Shown: piece after piece, positions 7,549 to 14,758 of the stretch | Layout: each line of letters begins with the position of its first letter | Numbering within the stretch: position 1 is the stretch's first letter | Translations under genes and position numbers: made by a program | Notes under the pieces: generated by a model | The model's database searches: none | The model's input: only the letters and a program-made list of their open reading frames with translations | Told to the model about the DNA's origin: nothing | Assembly (NCBI GenBank): GCA_003697085.1 | Contig: RFFU01000054.1 | Coordinates: forward strand, 1 to 18,954 | Reading direction: 5' to 3' | Source: Candidatus Hydrogenedentota bacterium | Lineage (GTDB): Bacteria > UBA8481 > J006 | DNA: 18,954 nt

Positions 7549-7946
7549 GCGTGCCGGCTTCCAGGGGAGTGTTCTCTTTTCCTCGAGATCAGAGCGCGCC
7601 GGCGCATCGCGCGATGATCACTCGGAGGAATGACGGTTTGGCTCTTCGGCGGTATTTGTGGATTTTCGAGTAGAACGAGTAAAAAATTTGGAATCTAGAA
7701 GAAATTCGTAATCCGAATAAAGAAATCCGAAAAGTGTACGTCCTTTTGTCAGAAAACTACATGGAAACACAAGAAATGAGCATAACCAGGCTGGGTGACG
7801 GGAGCAACCTGACTGCTTCGAGATTGGGATTTGTTTCGAATTTCGGGTTTCGGATCTCATGCATTGATTTTTCATACAACTCATTTGTCGTCAAAGAATA
7901 GCAGCAATGCTCCACTCAAAAATTTTGCTGATGAACCGAGGGTTTT
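7549..7946. other. A+T-rich non-coding gap after hemL
   Basis: About 400 bp without a credible gene. It contains a short perfect palindrome (ATCGCGCGAT, about 7608-7617). From about 7650 to 7945 the DNA is clearly richer in A+T than its surroundings and contains degenerate runs around AATTCG, AATCCGAA and TTCGAATTTCGGGTTTCG. An 88-codon minus-strand frame (7618-7884) crosses this but its translation is Ser/Cys-rich and unlike a protein, so I do not call it. No obvious intrinsic terminator for hemL was found. Confidence 0.6.
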
Positions 7947-8579
7947 TTAAAAGGTCTTCTTCCCATGAAACACTCTTGTTTCCATACGGAGAAAGAACGG
8001 CGCCACCAATAACCCGAGGGTAACAACGACGAGAGCCGGCAACGTTCCTCCGTAGAGGGAAAAAATGAGCATTGCTCCCGGAAAGAAGAGTGTCATTTTT
8101 ACTAAAGAGAAAAGTCTTGCAAGAATATCGCCGTGAAAAAACCGGCTGCCCGTTACCGATGCGAAGAAAAACATAACAAAAGGTTCAGACATCCACACGA
8201 AGAGCAGCGCGAGATAGCAGTGAAGGAATGGGTTTCTTCCGCTTCGCCTGGAATATGTCGCGATCAGTCCGACAAAAGTCAGAGCAGGTATGGTGACGTT
8301 GAGAAGTACGGATCCGACACGTCCGATCGATGGGCCTGCCACCGCGAAGAGGAACACAGTTGGAAACCAGAAAGAAAATGTGACTGCGAAAACGTCAATG
8401 ATGATCGGAATCAGAATTTCGTGGCGAAAAGAGGCGGACCGCAACTCAAAATGTCCGTTTACACAAGGCGGGCTTCTCCGCCGGCGGATGTCTTCACCCC
8501 CGCCGGGTCCGAAGAAGAAGGGGGGATTATTTTCACTGTCCGCGCGCGGTGCCGGTTTGTTACGCCTGCGTGTTGACAA
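7947..8579 (-). CDS. Unknown multi-span membrane protein
   Basis: A 210-residue frame. The first 50 or so residues are polar and unremarkable (MSTRRRNKPAPR, a Gly/Pro piece FFFGPGGGEDIRRRR). The rest is clearly a membrane protein with about five hydrophobic segments: about 55-80 (ILIPIIIDVFAVTFSFWF onward), 92-110, 119-142 (LALLFVWMSEPFVMFFF), 157-176 and 180-196 (ALVVVTLGLLVAPFF). The C-terminus is basic. I recognise no family. The frame begins with TTG at 8579, which overlaps the end of the 66-residue gene upstream by 20 nt. A start inside the polar region is possible because the first segment needs none of it. The 3' part lies in the A+T-rich patch, which may indicate transfer. Confidence 0.6.
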   Translation of the reverse strand: MSTRRRNKPAPRADSENNPPFFFGPGGGEDIRRRRSPPCVNGHFELRSASFRHEILIPIIIDVFAVTFSFWFPTVFLFAVAGPSIGRVGSVLLNVTIPALTFVGLIATYSRRSGRNPFLHCYLALLFVWMSEPFVMFFFASVTGSRFFHGDILARLFSLVKMTLFFPGAMLIFSLYGGTLPALVVVTLGLLVAPFFLRMETRVFHGKKTF

Positions 8580-8760
8580 CGCCTCCGACGCCGAAGGCTT
8601 GGGCCTCTTCCGCCGTGCGAACCTCTTCCGGGTTTCGTTCTCTCGGCGGGACGGTGTTGACGGTCAGGCCCCGCGTGTCCTCCACACGGGCTCGATCGGC
8701 TACGACATTCCCCTGATTGAGACCCTGCGCCGCGGCTCCCGCATCGATCCTTCCGCCCAT
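8560..8760 (-). CDS. Small hypothetical protein (66 residues)
   Basis: A short gene that starts at ATG 8760, preceded by a strong GGGGAGGAGG at a spacing of 9 nt. An in-frame TTG three codons earlier sits too close to that site. The product is soluble, Gly/Ala/Val-rich at both ends and charged in the middle (MGGRIDAGAAAQGLNQGN, PPRERNPEEVRTAEEAQ, then FGVGGVVNTQA). No membrane segment, signal peptide or Cys is present. I do not recognise it. It follows clpX by about 108 bp on the same strand and overlaps the downstream membrane-protein frame, so the two may be co-expressed. The strong ribosome binding site is the main argument that it is real. Confidence 0.5.
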   Translation of the reverse strand: MGGRIDAGAAAQGLNQGNVVADRARVEDTRGLTVNTVPPRERNPEEVRTAEEAQAFGVGGVVNTQA

Positions 8761-8793
8761 CGCGATCAACCTCCTCCCCTCTCCTGTTCTTTA

Positions 8794-8816
8794 CCGGGAA
8801 AGCCGGCGCTTCCCGG
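8794..8816 (-). terminator. GC-rich hairpin after clpX
   Basis: CCGGGAA (8794-8800) and TTCCCGG (8810-8816) form a perfect 7-bp stem with a 9-nt loop that itself contains GCCGGC. It lies in the 107-bp gap downstream of clpX. There is no U-tract behind it on the minus strand, so it would be a weak or factor-assisted terminator, or an mRNA 3'-end stabiliser. Confidence 0.35.
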
Positions 8817-8867
8817 CCCGTGTCTTCCCCGGCGAAAACCGCCCGCGGTGGAGCGCCGGAGGGACGT

Positions 8868-10133
8868 TCAGGCGGGGTGCTTCTTCCGTTTCTTCCGATC
8901 TCCCTCGTAGGTTAGGATCGGCTGGCCCTTCTTTTCAATCACCTCGCGCGTGATCGCCACTTCCGCCACATTCTCCAGGGACGGAATCTCATACATTAAA
9001 TCAAGCATAACATCTTCTATGATGGAACGCAAGCCCCGCGCTCCCGTGGCGCGCGAAATGGCCAACTGGGCCACAGCCTGGAGGGCGTCGTTCGTGAAAT
9101 GGAGTTTGACGTTTTCCATCTCGAAGAGCTTCATATACTGCTTGACAAGGGCGTTCTTCGGTTGGGTCAAAATATCGATGAGTTCCGATTCGCGGAGCCG
9201 ACCGAGCACGCCGATCACAGGCAGCCGCCCGACAAACTCCGGAATGAGGCCGAAACGGATCAAGTCCACGGGAATGACCTCGGCCAAGATCGTCTCGAGG
9301 TTCTTTTCCTTCTTCGTTCGGATATCCGCCGAAAAGCCCATCTGGTTCTTTCCGAGTCGTTCCTCGATGATCTTCTCAAGCCCGTCAAAAGCACCGCCGC
9401 AAATGAAGAGAATGTTCGTGGTATCGATCTGAACGTAATCCTGATGCGGATGTTTGCGCCCGCCCTGCGGCGGAACGTTGGCCACGGTGCCTTCGAGAAT
9501 CTTGAGTAAGGCCTGCTGAACTCCCTCTCCGGAGACATCCCGCGTCAGGGACGGAGAATCGGTCTTCTTCGTGATCTTATCGATCTCGTCGACATAGATG
9601 ATCCCGTGCTCCGCCTTCTTAATGTCATAGTCGGCATTTTGAATGAGGCGCAACAGGATGTTCTCGACATCCTCCCCCACATACCCCGCCTCGGTCAATG
9701 TCGTCGCGTCCGCTATCGCGAAGGGAACATCGATGATCCGAGCCAAAGTCCGGGCCAGAAGGGTCTTGCCGCTCCCCGTCGGACCGATGAGAAGGATATT
9801 CGATTTCTCCAACTCGACGTCGTCCGCGTCCTGAACAGGATTCCGGATGCGCTTGTAATGGTTGTAAACGGCGACCGAAAGGGTCTTCTTGGCCGTTTCC
9901 TGCCCGATGACGTAATCGTCCAAGGTTGCTTTGATCTCGAACGGCTTCGGGAGCCCTTCGCCGCCTTCCTTCTCGGCTTCCTCCACTTCCTCGTGAATGA
10001 TTTCGTTGCAGAGATCGATGCATTCGTCGCAGATGTAGACGCCGGGTCCGGCGACGAGTTTCTTGACCTCTTCCTGTCCTTTTCCGCAGAAGGAACAATT
10101 CAAACGTTCCTTGTCATTGCCAAACTTGAACAC
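8868..10133 (-). CDS. clpX: ATP-dependent Clp protease ATP-binding subunit ClpX
   Basis: A 421-residue AAA+ unfoldase of full length. The N-terminal C4 zinc finger has CSFC (13-16) and CDEC (35-38). Walker A is GPTGSGKT (117-124) and Walker B is IIYVDEID (178-185). The pore motif GYVG (150-153) and arginine-finger region PEFVGRLP follow, and [11 protein letters not shown] is sensor 2. The ClpP-docking loop reads MGF instead of the common IGF. ClpX unfolds tagged substrates and feeds them to ClpP in the cytoplasm. The GTG start at 10133 lies 2 nt after the clpP stop, with GAAGG as ribosome binding site, so clpX is translated from the tig-clpP-clpX mRNA. Confidence 0.98.
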   Translation of the reverse strand: MFKFGNDKERLNCSFCGKGQEEVKKLVAGPGVYICDECIDLCNEIIHEEVEEAEKEGGEGLPKPFEIKATLDDYVIGQETAKKTLSVAVYNHYKRIRNPVQDADDVELEKSNILLIGPTGSGKTLLARTLARIIDVPFAIADATTLTEAGYVGEDVENILLRLIQNADYDIKKAEHGIIYVDEIDKITKKTDSPSLTRDVSGEGVQQALLKILEGTVANVPPQGGRKHPHQDYVQIDTTNILFICGGAFDGLEKIIEERLGKNQMGFSADIRTKKEKNLETILAEVIPVDLIRFGLIPEFVGRLPVIGVLGRLRESELIDILTQPKNALVKQYMKLFEMENVKLHFTNDALQAVAQLAISRATGARGLRSIIEDVMLDLMYEIPSLENVAEVAITREVIEKKGQPILTYEGDRKKRKKHPA

Positions 10134-10135
10134 TT

Positions 10136-10831
10136 TTAACCTTCGGTCTCCTTCTCGCGAGTTGGACTCTTTCTACTCTTATTTTTATCGGATTTTCCGC
10201 CGTTTTTCTCCTCTTTTTCCGAAGAAATTTCGTCGAGTTCGGTTCGAACCTTCCTTTCGGAGATCACCTCGTCAATGAGCCCGTAAGCGACGGCGTCATC
10301 GGCCGACATAAATTTGTCCCGATCCGTGTCCTTTTCAATCACGTCGAGCGGCTGACCGGTCTGGCGGACGAGGATGTGATTGAGCATCTCCTTGATCCGC
10401 AGGATCTCCTTCGCCTGGATGGCGACGTCCGAGGCTTGTCCCTGAGCCCCCCCGAGCGGCTGGTGAATCATAATCCGTGCGTGAGGCAGAGCGAACCGCT
10501 TCCCCTTCGTGCCTGCGGCGAGCAACAAGGCCGCCATCGAGGCGGCCTGGCCGAGGCAGATCGTCGAAACGTCCGATTTGATGTATTGCATCGTGTCGTA
10601 GATCGCGATTCCCGCCGTCACCACGCCGCCCGGCGAGTTGATATAAAGATGAATGTCTCGGTCGGGGTCCTCCGACTCCAGAAAAAGCAACTGGGCGATC
10701 ACGAGATTCGCCAGGTGATCGTCGATCGCCTCGCCCACGAAGATGATCCTGTCCCGAAGGAGGCGCGAGTAAATATCGTACGCGCGTTCACCGCGGGACG
10801 ACTGTTCGATAACCATTGGGATTAAAGGCAT
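10136..10831 (-). CDS. clpP: ATP-dependent Clp protease proteolytic subunit ClpP
   Basis: A 231-residue serine protease. From the ATG at 10831 ([10 protein letters not shown]) the catalytic triad falls at Ser98 (GQAASMAA), His123 (MIHQPLGG) and Asp172 (DRDKFMS), matching the family spacing. The open frame begins 17 codons further upstream, but the MPLIPMV start agrees with known ClpP N-termini and has GGAAAGGA seven nt upstream. ClpP forms the tetradecameric chamber that degrades proteins delivered by ClpX. The C-terminus has about 35 extra charged residues ([19 protein letters not shown]) not found in most ClpPs and probably disordered. The gene sits between tig and clpX, the usual order. 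Confidence 0.98.
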   Translation of the reverse strand: MPLIPMVIEQSSRGERAYDIYSRLLRDRIIFVGEAIDDHLANLVIAQLLFLESEDPDRDIHLYINSPGGVVTAGIAIYDTMQYIKSDVSTICLGQAASMAALLLAAGTKGKRFALPHARIMIHQPLGGAQGQASDVAIQAKEILRIKEMLNHILVRQTGQPLDVIEKDTDRDKFMSADDAVAYGLIDEVISERKVRTELDEISSEKEEKNGGKSDKNKSRKSPTREKETEG

Positions 10832-10885
10832 AGGTGTAGTCCTTTCCTTGCTGACGAATTTCGAAAACCGGACGATAAGCAAGAT

Positions 10886-12259
10886 TTAGGCATCTCCGGC
10901 GGCCTCCTGAACTCGCGGAGCGGTTTCGGCCGCTCCCGTTTCGTCCGCCTCTTCAACAACTTCGGCGTTCTCCAAAAGAAAGTAAAGAACCTTTTCCTTC
11001 AAAAGGTCCTCCCGAAGCGGTTCCAGAGCATTTTCGTCCCTCAACTTTCTCATCAGAGACTCGACGCTCGTGTCTTTTTCTGCCGCGACATTTATAAGAT
11101 AGCGGGCCAGCTCTCGGTCATCGATATGGATTTTTTCTTGTCGCGCAATCGCCCGGAGGACTACGGAAGTATGGACGACTTGCCGCGCGATTTCTTCCTG
11201 TTCCGCTTCAAAATCCTCGCGGCTCTTCCGGCTTCGTTCCAGGATGTCCTCGAGCGCAACACCGCTTTGGTCGAGACGTCTTTTCAACTTTTCCATCCGT
11301 CTCCGCTTCTCCTTCTCGATCATCCAGATCGGAACATCCTCGAGAGGGTTTTCTTCCCGTAACTTTTCGAGGAGATCTGCTTCCAGTTCGGAAAACGCGG
11401 CGTCCACGAGTTGCTTCCTCAACTCCAGCCGTATCTTCTCACGAAGTTCTTCCAGGGAATCGAATCGAAGTTCTCGCGCGAACTCTTCGTCTATCGCCGG
11501 CAGGGTTCGTTCCTTGACCTCGAGAATTTCAGCGTCATATTCTATGGTGGCGTTGCGGAGTTTTTCTTCGGGGACCGTTTCCGGGAACGTGATGGAAAAA
11601 TTCACCCGTTCCCCCTTCCGGCGGCCCAAGAGGGCGTTGCGAATCTCCGCCGGCGCCTTGGATTCCTCGAGGACAACCGCGTAGTTTTCGAGTACGAGTT
11701 TTTTGGTGAGCTCGGGCGAGGGATGCTTTCCGCGCCCGCTGATGATCACTTGATCCGTTTCCCGCGCCTCCCGGTCCACCGATTCGTAAAGAGCATTTCT
11801 TTCGGCAAGAGAACGGAGCGAAGATTCAATTTGCGTCTCGGAGGGCTCCGCGCTCCGCTTTGTCAACTTCAATCCCCGGTACTTTCGTAACTCCACCTTC
11901 GGTTCCGGAGCGAGAAGGAGATTGAGATGAAAGGTTTCGTCGGGATCGAAAGGAGAGGAATCCAAGATCTCCACGGGTGCGGCGAGTTCTTCGATATCGA
12001 GATTCTTACGCCGGAGAATTTCCCGAACGGAACGGCTTTGGATTCGACGTAGAGAACGGCTTCTTGCCAGCATTCCGACGCGGGATTCGACGAGATGGAG
12101 GGGGGCTTTTCCTTTTCGAAAGCCCTTGACGGCCACCTCTCGGGACAATTCCTTCAGGGTTCGTTCGTAGGTCGCCCGGCACTCAGAGGCCGGTACATCG
12201 AAGCCGATCCGGATTTTGGCGTCCGGTGTCTTTGTCTCCTCAAGGTTTTCCAATTCCAT
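10886..12259 (-). CDS. tig: Trigger factor (ribosome-associated chaperone)
   Basis: A 457-residue protein. The N-terminal ribosome-binding domain carries the signature GFRKGKAP (about 46-53), here within VKGFRKGKAPLHLVE. The central FKBP-like prolyl isomerase domain is at about 155-245, with divergent sequence. The long helical C-terminal substrate-cradle domain has the expected pattern (EKEKRRRMEKLKRRL, VVLRAIARQEKIHIDDREL, LLKEKVLYFLLENAEV). Trigger factor binds L23 at the ribosome exit and shields nascent chains. An acidic Ala/Glu tail ends the protein. The ATG at 12259 is preceded by AAGGAG at a somewhat long distance. First gene of tig-clpP-clpX; a promoter and inverted repeat lie upstream. 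Confidence 0.95.
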   Translation of the reverse strand: MELENLEETKTPDAKIRIGFDVPASECRATYERTLKELSREVAVKGFRKGKAPLHLVESRVGMLARSRSLRRIQSRSVREILRRKNLDIEELAAPVEILDSSPFDPDETFHLNLLLAPEPKVELRKYRGLKLTKRSAEPSETQIESSLRSLAERNALYESVDREARETDQVIISGRGKHPSPELTKKLVLENYAVVLEESKAPAEIRNALLGRRKGERVNFSITFPETVPEEKLRNATIEYDAEILEVKERTLPAIDEEFARELRFDSLEELREKIRLELRKQLVDAAFSELEADLLEKLREENPLEDVPIWMIEKEKRRRMEKLKRRLDQSGVALEDILERSRKSREDFEAEQEEIARQVVHTSVVLRAIARQEKIHIDDRELARYLINVAAEKDTSVESLMRKLRDENALEPLREDLLKEKVLYFLLENAEVVEEADETGAAETAPRVQEAAGDA

Positions 12260-12302
12260 CTCCGCTATGTTTCTCCTTCAAAAACCGTTTTTCCACGAAC
12301 GT

Positions 12303-12328
12303 GCAACGGAAAGATTCGAATCCGTTGC
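12303..12328. repeat. Perfect inverted repeat in the tig leader
   Basis: GCAACGGA (12303-12310) and TCCGTTGC (12321-12328) form a perfect 8-bp stem around a 10-nt loop containing the palindrome TTCGAA. It begins about 17 nt downstream of the predicted -10 box of tig, in the leader. It could be an operator or an mRNA hairpin. It does not match the HrcA CIRCE sequence, and no U-run follows on either strand. Confidence 0.55.
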
Positions 12329-12344
12329 GGTAGGATACCGGCGG

Positions 12345-12372
12345 ATTCTAACGATTTGTTTTGGAAAAGCAA
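12345..12372 (-). promoter_or_regulatory. Sigma-70-type promoter for tig-clpP-clpX
   Basis: On the minus strand TTGCTT (12372-12367), a 16-nt spacer and TAGAAT (12350-12345) give a reasonable promoter. The leader to the tig ATG at 12259 would be about 80 nt and contain the inverted repeat at 12303-12328. Confidence 0.5.
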
Positions 12373-12401
12373 CCTTTGGAAGGGGAGGTGTGACAGATTA
12401 T

Positions 12402-12500
12402 GGGCGGAGCAAAACCCGGTAGGTGGGACTACCTGGGAGCCAAAGCATCTTGCGTGTAATAGCGGCCTCTTTCGATGCAGGTTGCGGCGGCGTGGACCGT
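12402..12500 (+). ncRNA. Candidate structured leader, weakly like a GEMM-I cyclic-dinucleotide riboswitch
   Basis: Upstream of sodC the plus strand reads GGAGCAAAACC, a hairpin (CCC/GGG plus GGTAG/CTACC, loop GTGGGA, 12415-12437), then GGAGCCAAAGC and GTGTAA. About 33 nt after AAAGC comes a second small stem, GGTT (12480-12483) with GACC (12495-12498). The order and spacing recall GEMM-I RNAs (GGGCAAACC, hairpin, GGGACGCAAAGCC, ..CUAA.., GGU..ACC). The base at the position that reads the ligand would be A (12408), as in the GEMM-Ib type that senses cyclic AMP-GMP. Against it, several conserved bases differ (AGCC for ACGC), the hairpin loop is not GNRA, and a likely sodC promoter lies downstream. 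This is a hypothesis only. Confidence 0.25.
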
Positions 12501-12577
12501 GAGTGGATTTTTCGACCGAGGGATGGCTCGATCCCTTCGGCGAAAGATGGCCGTTTTTCGGGAACTGTTCCTCACCG

Positions 12578-12605
12578 TTGCCTTTTGTCGCGGGATGAAT
12601 ATCCT
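12578..12605 (+). promoter_or_regulatory. Possible promoter for sodC
   Basis: TTGCCT (12578-12583), a 16-nt spacer and TATCCT (12600-12605) precede the sodC ATG by about 35 nt. The stretch GGGATGAATATnnTAAAA that overlaps the -10 box recurs at the flagellar gene promoter (from 18008), which supports a shared promoter element. Confidence 0.4.
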
Positions 12606-12639
12606 AAAAGACGAGGGCTTGAGAAAGGATGAGAGTGGA

Positions 12640-13269
12640 ATGAGGTATCGAGTTCGATGGAGCGGAGTGGCGGGAACGGTGCTTCTCTTTGTGGGGTTGA
12701 CGGGGTGTTTCGCGGTTCAGAGCGATCTGGATCAAACAGCGATGGGTTCACAGTACTTCGTTGTGGGTCACGGCGATTATTTTGCTCCGGCGGAGCGGGA
12801 GACGGGAGGCGGGGTTTCGCGAGCGGTTGCGGTCATTCATCCCGTGGGGGGGAGTGCGGTCGAGGGGACCGTGAGTTTTGAAAGGAAAGTGAATGGGATT
12901 TTGGTGAAGGGAAGGATCGAGGGGTTGGAGCCAGGGGAACACGGATTTCACATCCACGAATTCGGGGATTGCAGCGGGCCGAGCGGGAAGACGGCCGGCG
13001 GCCATTTCAATCCGACGGCGGAGCGACACGGTGCTCCGGAGGATGTCGAGCGACACATCGGTGATCTGGGAAACATCGTGGCGGACGAGGCGGGGGTTGC
13101 GGAGTTCGAGATTATGGACCGTCGAATCCGCCTCAACGGCCCTCATTCGATCGTTGGTCGTGCGGTTGTGATTCATCGCGGACGCGATGATCTGACGAGC
13201 CAGCCGTCGGGAGCGGCGGGGCCTCGCGTCGGTTGCGGCGTCGTCGGGATTGCACGGTCCGGCGAATGA
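12640..13269 (+). CDS. sodC: Lipoprotein Cu/Zn superoxide dismutase
   Basis: A 209-residue protein. A basic start and hydrophobic stretch lead to the lipobox LTGC, so Cys23 is the likely lipidated residue and the enzyme is exported. The SOD domain is complete: HGFHIHEFGDC (His104, His106 for Cu), GGHFNPT (bridging His122), His130, ERHIGDLGN (His139, Asp142 for Zn), GRAVVIHRGRDDL (His179 for Cu) and GAAGPRVGCGVVG. Cys111 and Cys199 would form the conserved disulfide. It dismutates superoxide outside the cytoplasm. I prefer the ATG at 12640 because it gives a proper lipoprotein signal; the open frame extends 55 codons upstream without protein-like sequence. The gene stands alone on the plus strand, divergent from tig. 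Confidence 0.93.
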   Translation: MRYRVRWSGVAGTVLLFVGLTGCFAVQSDLDQTAMGSQYFVVGHGDYFAPAERETGGGVSRAVAVIHPVGGSAVEGTVSFERKVNGILVKGRIEGLEPGEHGFHIHEFGDCSGPSGKTAGGHFNPTAERHGAPEDVERHIGDLGNIVADEAGVAEFEIMDRRIRLNGPHSIVGRAVVIHRGRDDLTSQPSGAAGPRVGCGVVGIARSGE

Positions 13270-13304
13270 GAAAAGAGTCGGCTTTTATGGGGGATGGTTG
13301 AAAC

Positions 13305-13611
13305 GTGGCACCCGGATCCTCGACGAGAAAACGGGCTCGAAGCATCCGGAATGCTTTCGAGGAGAATCTTTTTGTCGACCAATCGTCCGTCAAAATAGCG
13401 TACGAGTATTCTTCCGGCGCCGACGTCATCCTGTATCACGGTGATTGTCTGGAGATATTACGAACGATTCCTGACGAGGTTGTACCGGAATATCTTCACA
13501 TAGCCGAGCAGAGAATCAATTTGGCATCCCAAGGACTTTTGAGGATCCGCCCGAGGAATCGACCGATTTATGAGCCGCCAAAAGGAAAAGAGGAAGAAAA
13601 GGAGATCGCGA
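13305..13611 (+). pseudogene. DNA methyltransferase remnant with an internal in-frame deletion
   Basis: The frame from GTG 13305 reads as the N-terminus of a site-specific DNA methyltransferase, including DVILYHGDCLEILRTIPDE (about residues 40-58), the block that normally precedes the (D/S)PP(Y/W) catalytic motif. At about 13476-13485 it jumps directly to a typical C-terminus (PEYLHIAEQRI, then RPRNRPIYEPPKGK). The catalytic motif and the SAM-binding FxGxG region are missing, so the product cannot methylate DNA. The frame remains open beyond the expected end and into the next gene, a further sign of decay. Other methyltransferases of this kind belong to restriction-modification systems or are orphan regulators; no endonuclease gene remains here. 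The 5' limit is approximate. Confidence 0.7.
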
Positions 13612-13911
13612 ATGACGATATTCGAGAAGATCCGCCGCGCCTTGGAGCCGCTTGACCCCGTTCAGGTAATCCTCTTCGGCTCGGCGGCGCGGGGCGAAAT
13701 GGATGCGTGGAGCGATGTGGATCTCATCGTCGTCCGGCCCACGGATTTGCCGTTTCTCGATCGGGCGCGGGAGGTGACGCCGCTCTTGCGAAAGGCGCTT
13801 GGGCGAAGCGCGGACGTGCTCGTTTATACCCCCGAGGAATTTGAGGAGATGAAGGAACGCAATGTCGGCATCGTTGCGATGGCTCTGGAGGAAGGCGTTC
13901 GCGTGATATGA
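13612..13911 (+). CDS. MNT-family nucleotidyltransferase (antitoxin of an MNT/HEPN pair)
   Basis: A 99-residue minimal nucleotidyltransferase. The active-site pattern is complete: FGSAARGEMDAWSDVDL (about 22-38), that is G-S-x10-D-x-D. The downstream region follows the family (ADVLVYTPEEFEEMKER). MntA-type antitoxins transfer AMP to a tyrosine of the HEPN RNase toxin and so neutralise it. The ATG at 13612 has GGAG seven nt upstream; an earlier in-frame ATG (13570) would add a Lys/Arg-rich piece and lacks such a site. The stop overlaps the next start codon as ATGA (13908-13911), the usual coupling to a HEPN gene, but that partner is truncated. The catalytic residues look intact although the gene is now an orphan. 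Confidence 0.85.
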   Translation: MTIFEKIRRALEPLDPVQVILFGSAARGEMDAWSDVDLIVVRPTDLPFLDRAREVTPLLRKALGRSADVLVYTPEEFEEMKERNVGIVAMALEEGVRVI

Positions 13912-13970
13912 AAGGAAGTCGGGAAGAAGCCGAGCGGCTGTTGAGCGAAGTGGAGCGTCGTTTTTCCTGA
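13908..13970 (+). pseudogene. Truncated HEPN toxin start
   Basis: An ATG overlapping the MNT stop (ATGA) opens a frame of only 20 codons, MKGSREEAERLLSEV followed by ERRFS and a stop. This matches the usual start of HEPN-domain partners, which begin with a short leader, then a helix of the type REEAxRWLxxAExD. The catalytic R-x4-6-H motif and the rest of the helical bundle are absent. The frame ends 5 nt before the convergent cofE stop codon. It is best read as the stump left by a deletion. With only 20 residues, identity rests mainly on position behind an MNT gene. Confidence 0.6.
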
Positions 13971-13975
13971 AACGA

Positions 13976-14758
13976 TCAGCGGAAGAGATCCTCGCTTTTC
14001 GGGCGGACGAGGGTGACAGCGCCGTCCGAATCCAACGATGCACCGGTGCGAAACGGAAAACCTCGGATGAGAACTGCGGGAACGCGATTCGTTTTCCGCA
14101 TGAGGAGCCCCGCGGCCGCCGCCAGTTCGTCCGCGGCTGCCTGAATTGAGGCGGTCAGCGGCCGTCCGGCAAGGTCGGGTGTGCCGCGAAGATCAATGAG
14201 CGGTTCAAGTCCGGCGCAGCCGACGGCGACGTTGACAAGACCCCTTCTCCAAGGCCGACCGAACGTGTCGCTGATCAGAACAGGAAGCGGAAATCCGATC
14301 GCTTCGGCTAATTCGGCTCGAAGACGCCGCGCTTCGGCGTCCGGATCCCGCGGCAATAGGACGAGGAGATCCTTGTCGACGGAATTGGACTCGTCGACAC
14401 CGGCGTTGGCGCATACGTGACCCGAGAGATGTTCACAGATCAAAACCCCTGTCGTCTGTCCTTCGATCCATTCGGCTTTGACGACGCTCCGGCTTTCTCT
14501 CAGAATCACTTCTACCTTACGCGGATCCTTTCCGATGCGCCGCGCTAATGCAACGGCCTCCGGACCGGGCGAGATCGTTTGCAGGTCGGCCAGGTACCCC
14601 CGGGTCCGCGAAATGATCTTATGCGCAACGACGAGGATATCGCGAGGATTAATATCGGGGATGGGTTGGAGAGCGGCGGCAAGCGGCTCAACGAGCGGAT
14701 CGCCGGGATGAAAGAGCGGGAGGCCGGTGATTGGAAGAAGTGAGAGGGGGGGCGTCAC
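13976..14758 (-). CDS. cofE: Coenzyme F420-0:L-glutamate ligase CofE
   Basis: A 260-residue enzyme that adds gamma-linked glutamates to F420-0 using GTP. Family blocks are LPLFHPGDPLVEPL, DILVVAHKIISRTRG, RKVEVILRESRSVV, HVCANAGVDESNS, ISDTFGRPWRRGLVNVAVG and the C-terminal ADELAAAAGLLMRKTNRVPAVLIRG. It corresponds to the archaeal CofE or the N-terminal half of actinobacterial FbiB; the nitroreductase-like C-terminal half of FbiB is absent. I chose GTG 14758, which overlaps the cofC stop as GTGA and leaves MTPPLSLLPITGLPLF; a GTG at 14782 would add eight residues inside cofC. Last gene of the F420 operon, convergent with the toxin-antitoxin remnant. Confidence 0.95.
   Translation of the reverse strand: MTPPLSLLPITGLPLFHPGDPLVEPLAAALQPIPDINPRDILVVAHKIISRTRGYLADLQTISPGPEAVALARRIGKDPRKVEVILRESRSVVKAEWIEGQTTGVLICEHLSGHVCANAGVDESNSVDKDLLVLLPRDPDAEARRLRAELAEAIGFPLPVLISDTFGRPWRRGLVNVAVGCAGLEPLIDLRGTPDLAGRPLTASIQAAADELAAAAGLLMRKTNRVPAVLIRGFPFRTGASLDSDGAVTLVRPKSEDLFR

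Noticed and set aside
7618-7884. 88-codon minus-strand frame after hemL
   Set aside because: No credible ribosome binding site, and the translation looks like A+T-rich repeat DNA rather than protein.
12303-12330. T-arm-like sequence ATTCGAATCC suggesting a tRNA
   Set aside because: The flanks form an 8-bp symmetrical stem, not a 5-bp T stem, and no acceptor, D or anticodon arms can be drawn on either strand.
12475-12639. Extended N-terminus for SodC
   Set aside because: The first 55 codons lack protein character and would bury the lipoprotein signal that starts at the ATG at 12640.
13516-14043. 175-codon minus-strand frame across the MNT gene
   Set aside because: It is opposite the MNT gene, which has an intact active-site motif and a good ribosome binding site.
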